This document shows positions 6,370 through 9,616 of a stretch of 9,616 bases of DNA, piece after piece. The stretch spans positions 1-9,616 of the forward strand of contig CATXSD010000099.1 in NCBI GenBank assembly GCA_958402075.1, in the 5' to 3' direction. The position numbers and the translations under genes were made by a program. Each line of letters begins with the position of its first letter. The stretch's first letter is position 1. This stretch comes from Mediterranea massiliensis. Lineage in GTDB: Bacteria > Bacteroidota > Bacteroidia > Bacteroidales > Bacteroidaceae. Below the pieces are notes generated by a model that worked only from the letters and a program-made list of their open reading frames with translations, had not been told where the DNA came from and made no database searches.

Positions 6370-7383
6370 ATGGATTATCCTCTACTATCTGTTATCATAC
6401 CCTGTTACAACGGAGAAAAGTACATAAAAAAATGTATTCATTCCATCATGCAACAGACATACACGAATCTTGAAATTGTCGTCATAAATGATGGAAGTAC
6501 TGACAACAGTTATCAGATATGTAGTGAAATTGCTAAAAATGATTCCCGCATACAGGTTATTCATCAAGAAAACAAAGGACTTCCTGCAACCAGAAAAATA
6601 GGGATCAACATTAGTCAGGGATTTTATGTCACATTTGTGGATGCAGATGACTGGATACATCCTCAAATGTACGAATTCATGATGGATGGAATCATTCAAG
6701 AAAATGCAGACATTGCTCAATGCGGTGTTTGCAATGCATTCATACAGCCAGATGGCCAAATACAATTAAAGCACAGGCGTTGCAACGAAATAACCAATCA
6801 CTATCAAAGTTACAACAGAAATGATGGCGTTCTAAAGATTCTAGATGATAAAGATTGGCATTCATATATGTGGAACAAAATATATAAAAAAGGACTATTT
6901 CAACATATAGAATTTCCGGTTGGACGCTTCTTGGATGAAGATTTGAGCATCATGCATCAGATTTTTCATGAGGCCAATACATCCATCTATTTCCCTTCAG
7001 AATTCTACTATTATCTACAAGGAAGTGTAACCCAAGTCAAAAATGATAAGAACAAAGCAAAAAAAATTATAGACCGATGCAATGCCAGATATGAAAGATA
7101 CCTTTTCACAAAAGAGCACACTGAGTATCACCCTATGCTGACTAAAATGCACAACATATTTTTATCTGTAAGTTTGGCAGGTCTACGATGGGCTATACAA
7201 CATCCAGAATATTTCTCTAAGCAAGATATTACAAATATCAAACGACGAATTCTTGAAAATCCATTGCCCTTAAGTCTACAAACAAAAGAATATTTTTCTT
7301 TCGCAAAAAAAATAGAATATAGTTTATTTAAAATAGCGCCTTTCATTTATCAACAAATTATAAAATCAATAAAAGAGCATTGA
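6370..7383 (+). CDS. GT2 family glycosyltransferase, 337 aa
   Basis: The second family 2 transferase has LSVIIPCYNGEKYI at 6-19, VVINDGSTD at 37-45, KGLPATRKIGI at 69-79, VDADDWIHP at 90-98, then YMWNKIYKK at 166-174 and FLDEDL at 187-192. The WNK plus DED arrangement is common among GT2 enzymes of capsule and LPS loci. ATG 6370 is preferred over the in-frame TTG at 6355, because it directly precedes the conserved strand and leaves a 19-nt gap after the previous stop. It is AT-rich like its neighbours. It likely adds one residue of the repeat unit; specificity is unknown. A gap of 108 nt follows, the largest inside the operon. Confidence 0.92.
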   Translation: MDYPLLSVIIPCYNGEKYIKKCIHSIMQQTYTNLEIVVINDGSTDNSYQICSEIAKNDSRIQVIHQENKGLPATRKIGINISQGFYVTFVDADDWIHPQMYEFMMDGIIQENADIAQCGVCNAFIQPDGQIQLKHRRCNEITNHYQSYNRNDGVLKILDDKDWHSYMWNKIYKKGLFQHIEFPVGRFLDEDLSIMHQIFHEANTSIYFPSEFYYYLQGSVTQVKNDKNKAKKIIDRCNARYERYLFTKEHTEYHPMLTKMHNIFLSVSLAGLRWAIQHPEYFSKQDITNIKRRILENPLPLSLQTKEYFSFAKKIEYSLFKIAPFIYQQIIKSIKEH

Positions 7384-7491
7384 CAATTATTCATCCAAAA
7401 CAAATAAAACCCGCGGCCCTATAAGCGTTGATTAAAGACCAAAGGGTAGATTAAAGTTTCAATAATTCACCCAACAATAAACTATTTCGAC
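7384..7491. other. 108-nt intra-operon gap
   Basis: The only sizeable gap between glycan genes. It contains a direct repeat GATTAAAG at 7430-7437 and 7449-7456 and a CCGCGG palindrome at 7411-7416. No TAnnTTTG element or terminator is convincing. It may mark a junction between gene cassettes. Confidence 0.35.
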
Positions 7492-8043
7492 ATGATTCAG
7501 TCAAAATCAGATTTAAAATTTTATCTTCAACAAGATAAACGTTATTATCCCAAGCCGAACTTTATAGCCTCTATTCTTCAACATCCAAAATATCTAATAT
7601 ATAAATATATAGAATATACTAGAAAGGCCGAATATATATCAAATGTAATTGTACCCAAACATCGGACAATAGGGAAAATACTACTTACATATTATCATTA
7701 TAAAATGCATAAATTATCATGGAAACTAGGATTCCAATTTACAGAAAACACCTTTGGCCCAGGACTAAACATCTATGCTTATGGTCCGATTATTGTCAAT
7801 CCATGTGCCAAAATAGGCAGCAATTGTACCATCTATCCAGGAGTAGTCATTGGAGGTAAAGTAGAAAATGGCTATCCTACGATAGGAGATAATGTTTTTA
7901 TAGGTGCTTCCGCAAAAGTTCTTGGAGGAGTACATATTGGAAACAATGTATTTATAGCACCAAATGCATGCGTGGTAAAAGATGTACCGGACAATCATGT
8001 CGTAGGGGGGGTACCAGCAAAAACGATCAAGATTAAAGACTAA
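7492..8043 (+). CDS. Serine-acetyltransferase-like hexapeptide acyltransferase, 183 aa
   Basis: The C-terminal half is a left-handed beta-helix built of hexapeptide repeats (about 92-162): GPIIVNPCAKIGSNCTI, GVVIGG, then PTIGDNVFIGASAKVLGG and VHIGNNVFIAPNACVV. It ends in the common VPDNHVVGGVPAKTIK (165-180). The N-terminal 80 residues are helical and basic, as in CysE-related enzymes. In a capsule operon it most likely O- or N-acetylates a sugar using acetyl-CoA rather than making O-acetylserine. The usual His in the LxIxH-type segment before the first coils is Ala96 (IYAYG), and the second SAT His position before PTIG is Tyr128, so the standard catalytic pair appears absent. It starts after the 108-nt gap and ends 2 nt before the next gene. 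Confidence 0.85.
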   Translation: MIQSKSDLKFYLQQDKRYYPKPNFIASILQHPKYLIYKYIEYTRKAEYISNVIVPKHRTIGKILLTYYHYKMHKLSWKLGFQFTENTFGPGLNIYAYGPIIVNPCAKIGSNCTIYPGVVIGGKVENGYPTIGDNVFIGASAKVLGGVHIGNNVFIAPNACVVKDVPDNHVVGGVPAKTIKIKD

Positions 8044-8045
8044 AT

Positions 8046-9038
8046 ATGAAAATAATTACTAAAGATAAAATAAGACGCAGACTATGGACGAAATTAGTAC
8101 AAAATACCCGCAAACACTCCTATTACCCATACATCTACCGCTCCTATTGGCACTACCTGTTCCATAAAAACAAAACAGCTAAAAATACCACTTGTTACTA
8201 TGCAGCTCGTCCCAATCCAGGAGCTGGTATTGGTCATCAGATGGCCAACTGGATAGCAGGACTATGGTACGCCACACAATTTGGCCTGAAATTTGCTCAC
8301 TTACCCTTCTCTACCCCCCAATGGGAAGAATTCTTAGGCTTTGGAATAGGAGAAAAGACAGTATGTGAATTAAAACAGCAAGGATATAAAACCCGCAAAT
8401 TACCCTTGTTTAATGAAAAGAACGCAACCGAAATGGAACTGAATAGAAAAATCATTCAGTCATACACAGGGGAAAAAGTAGTATTCATTGCCGAACAAGA
8501 CCAATTTTATCAGGACCAATATGGAGTGATGGATGAACTTAAAAGAAAGTTTTATCAAGCACCAGCTCGAAAAAAGGATCATTTGATTTATTCATTGGAA
8601 AACTTCAATATTGCCATTCATGTACGAAGAGGGGACATCATGGCTGATCCAACTAATCCTAACTTGGTGATGCGATATTTAAGCAATGATTATTTTGAAA
8701 AGGTATTGCGACTAGTATTGGAGAACATTCATTCAACTAAACCTATACATATTTATTTTTTCTCACAAGGAAAGCCTGAAGATTATCCCGAATTTGCACA
8801 CTTCCCTAACTTGCATTGGTGTCTGGATATGAATGCACAAGATTCTTTCCTACATTTTGTCTATGCAGACTTACTGATTACCAGCAAAAGCTCATTCTCG
8901 TATAAACCCTCCCTCTTGAACAACGGAATTAAGGTATGTCCACGCAATTTCTGGCATGGATATCCCGATAGTAAAGACTGGATTCTTTGTGAGAACAATG
9001 GAACTTTTGATGTAAACAAACTGGCAATTATCAATTAA
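8046..9038 (+). CDS. Fucosyltransferase-like glycosyltransferase (HxRRGD motif), 330 aa
   Basis: IAIHVRRGDI at 189-198 is the donor-binding motif of the alpha-1,2/alpha-1,6 fucosyltransferase superfamily (GT11, GT23 and relatives). GAGIGHQMANWIAGLWYA at 59-76 corresponds to the G-lo-GNQ-fQYA segment of GT11, with the Asn changed to His. HIYFFSQG at 235-242 and the ADLLITSKSSFSYKPSLLN stretch at 274-292 fit the C-terminal GT-B half. About 50 extra basic residues precede the first conserved motif, more than in typical GT11 enzymes. Expected to use GDP-fucose, which needs fcl/gmd or fkp elsewhere. The superfamily call is fairly firm, the exact CAZy family and linkage are not. It follows the acyltransferase after 2 nt and precedes the next gene by 1 nt. 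Confidence 0.75.
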   Translation: MKIITKDKIRRRLWTKLVQNTRKHSYYPYIYRSYWHYLFHKNKTAKNTTCYYAARPNPGAGIGHQMANWIAGLWYATQFGLKFAHLPFSTPQWEEFLGFGIGEKTVCELKQQGYKTRKLPLFNEKNATEMELNRKIIQSYTGEKVVFIAEQDQFYQDQYGVMDELKRKFYQAPARKKDHLIYSLENFNIAIHVRRGDIMADPTNPNLVMRYLSNDYFEKVLRLVLENIHSTKPIHIYFFSQGKPEDYPEFAHFPNLHWCLDMNAQDSFLHFVYADLLITSKSSFSYKPSLLNNGIKVCPRNFWHGYPDSKDWILCENNGTFDVNKLAIIN

Positions 9039-9039
9039 T

Positions 9040-9616
9040 ATGAATAATTTTTCCATTTTTACTCTAAAAGCTCTTCGCAAGCTTTATGCCAAGACCTTTG
9101 GTGGATATCAGCTTCCTCCTTTAAAACGGGAAGAAGATCCGGACAAAGCATCGGGAATGATTTATAATCTACTATCCGATGACAAACCCTGCATGATTGC
9201 CCGCTTCGGTTCTACGGAAATGAGTGCCATCATCAACTATTTAGGTGTAAACTCCCAACAACATTCAATCTGGAAGTTCATTCAAGGCAAACAACCGGAA
9301 TGGTGGTGGAATAAGAACATTATGAATCAGATGCAGCAATGGAGCGGCTTCTTTCCACCGACACCAGAAAATATGCAATGTTTCGGAGAAATGATGATAG
9401 AGGATGCAATAGAGGTGGATTTATTAGGGAGCTGGTTGAAGCAAGAATACTATTTAGATTCATATATGCATTTAACAAATAAAGTCAGCCTTCTAAATTT
9501 AGAGCCGTTTTGGAGCGAACAGCCTTGGACACGTATATTAAAAAACAAAAAAGTTTTAGTCGTTCATCCATTTGCACAAACAATAGAACGTCAGTACAAA
9601 AAGAGAGAACTCTTGT
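9040..9616 (+). CDS. Partial glycan-locus protein, possible GT-D-type glycosyltransferase (first 192 aa)
   Basis: The frame opens at ATG 9040, one base after the previous stop, and runs off the window edge. The translated part has MIARFGSTEM at 52-61, a Trp-rich PEWWWNKN stretch at 87-93, and KVLVVHPFAQTIERQY at 171-186. The RFGxxE motif after a strand, followed by a Rossmann-like strand ending in HPF, resembles the GT-D (DUF1792) type, but I hold this only as a possibility. Codon use is slightly less AT-rich than the central operon genes. Tight spacing makes it part of the same transcript, so a role in the same glycan is likely. The C-terminus is outside the window. Confidence 0.65.
   Translation, partial: MNNFSIFTLKALRKLYAKTFGGYQLPPLKREEDPDKASGMIYNLLSDDKPCMIARFGSTEMSAIINYLGVNSQQHSIWKFIQGKQPEWWWNKNIMNQMQQWSGFFPPTPENMQCFGEMMIEDAIEVDLLGSWLKQEYYLDSYMHLTNKVSLLNLEPFWSEQPWTRILKNKKVLVVHPFAQTIERQYKKRELL

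Overview
The window looks like a chromosomal segment of a Bacteroidales bacterium, most probably Bacteroides or a close relative. The basis is a Bacteroides-type -7 promoter element (TAnnTTTG form), the absence of obvious Shine-Dalgarno sequences, a minus-strand gene of the VirE_N/DUF3987 type often found beside Bacteroides surface-polysaccharide loci, and intergenic spacers full of short palindromes and heptamer arrays. Genus is an inference; no rRNA or housekeeping gene is present to settle it.

Layout: (1) 1-501 holds no gene. It contains 47-bp palindromic units, a 22-bp tandem repeat and a 7-bp-periodic array. (2) 502-2850, minus strand, is a very GC-rich 782-aa VirE_N-like/DUF3987 ATPase. 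(3) 2851-3156 is a divergent spacer with an 11-unit heptamer array. (4) 3157-3416, plus strand, is a GC-rich small ORF (86 aa if repaired) whose only ATG is out of frame by one base at an A7 tract. (5) 3417-3801 is a second repeat-rich spacer. It ends in four ATTCTTC repeats, a -7 box and a leader with a strong hairpin. (6) 3802 to the right edge is a plus-strand polysaccharide operon: Wzx-type flippase, two GT2 glycosyltransferases, a serine-acetyltransferase-like hexapeptide acyltransferase, a fucosyltransferase-like HVRRGD protein, and the first 192 codons of a protein that may be a GT-D-type glycosyltransferase.

Working together: the transferases would assemble and decorate (acylate, possibly fucosylate) an oligosaccharide on a lipid carrier in the cytoplasm, and the flippase would move it across the inner membrane for capsule, O-antigen or a related glycan. 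No polymerase, initiating sugar-phosphate transferase or UpxY/UpxZ-like regulator is visible here, so the locus presumably continues to the right.

The least explained parts are the frameshifted small ORF, the heptamer arrays present in all three large spacers (with an identical 17-mer in each), the leader hairpin, the change of base composition inside the flippase gene, and an acyltransferase lacking the histidines expected for serine acetyltransferase chemistry. I do not claim a proven new system. The DUF3987 gene plus the broken small ORF, bracketed by shared repeats, is the best candidate for one.
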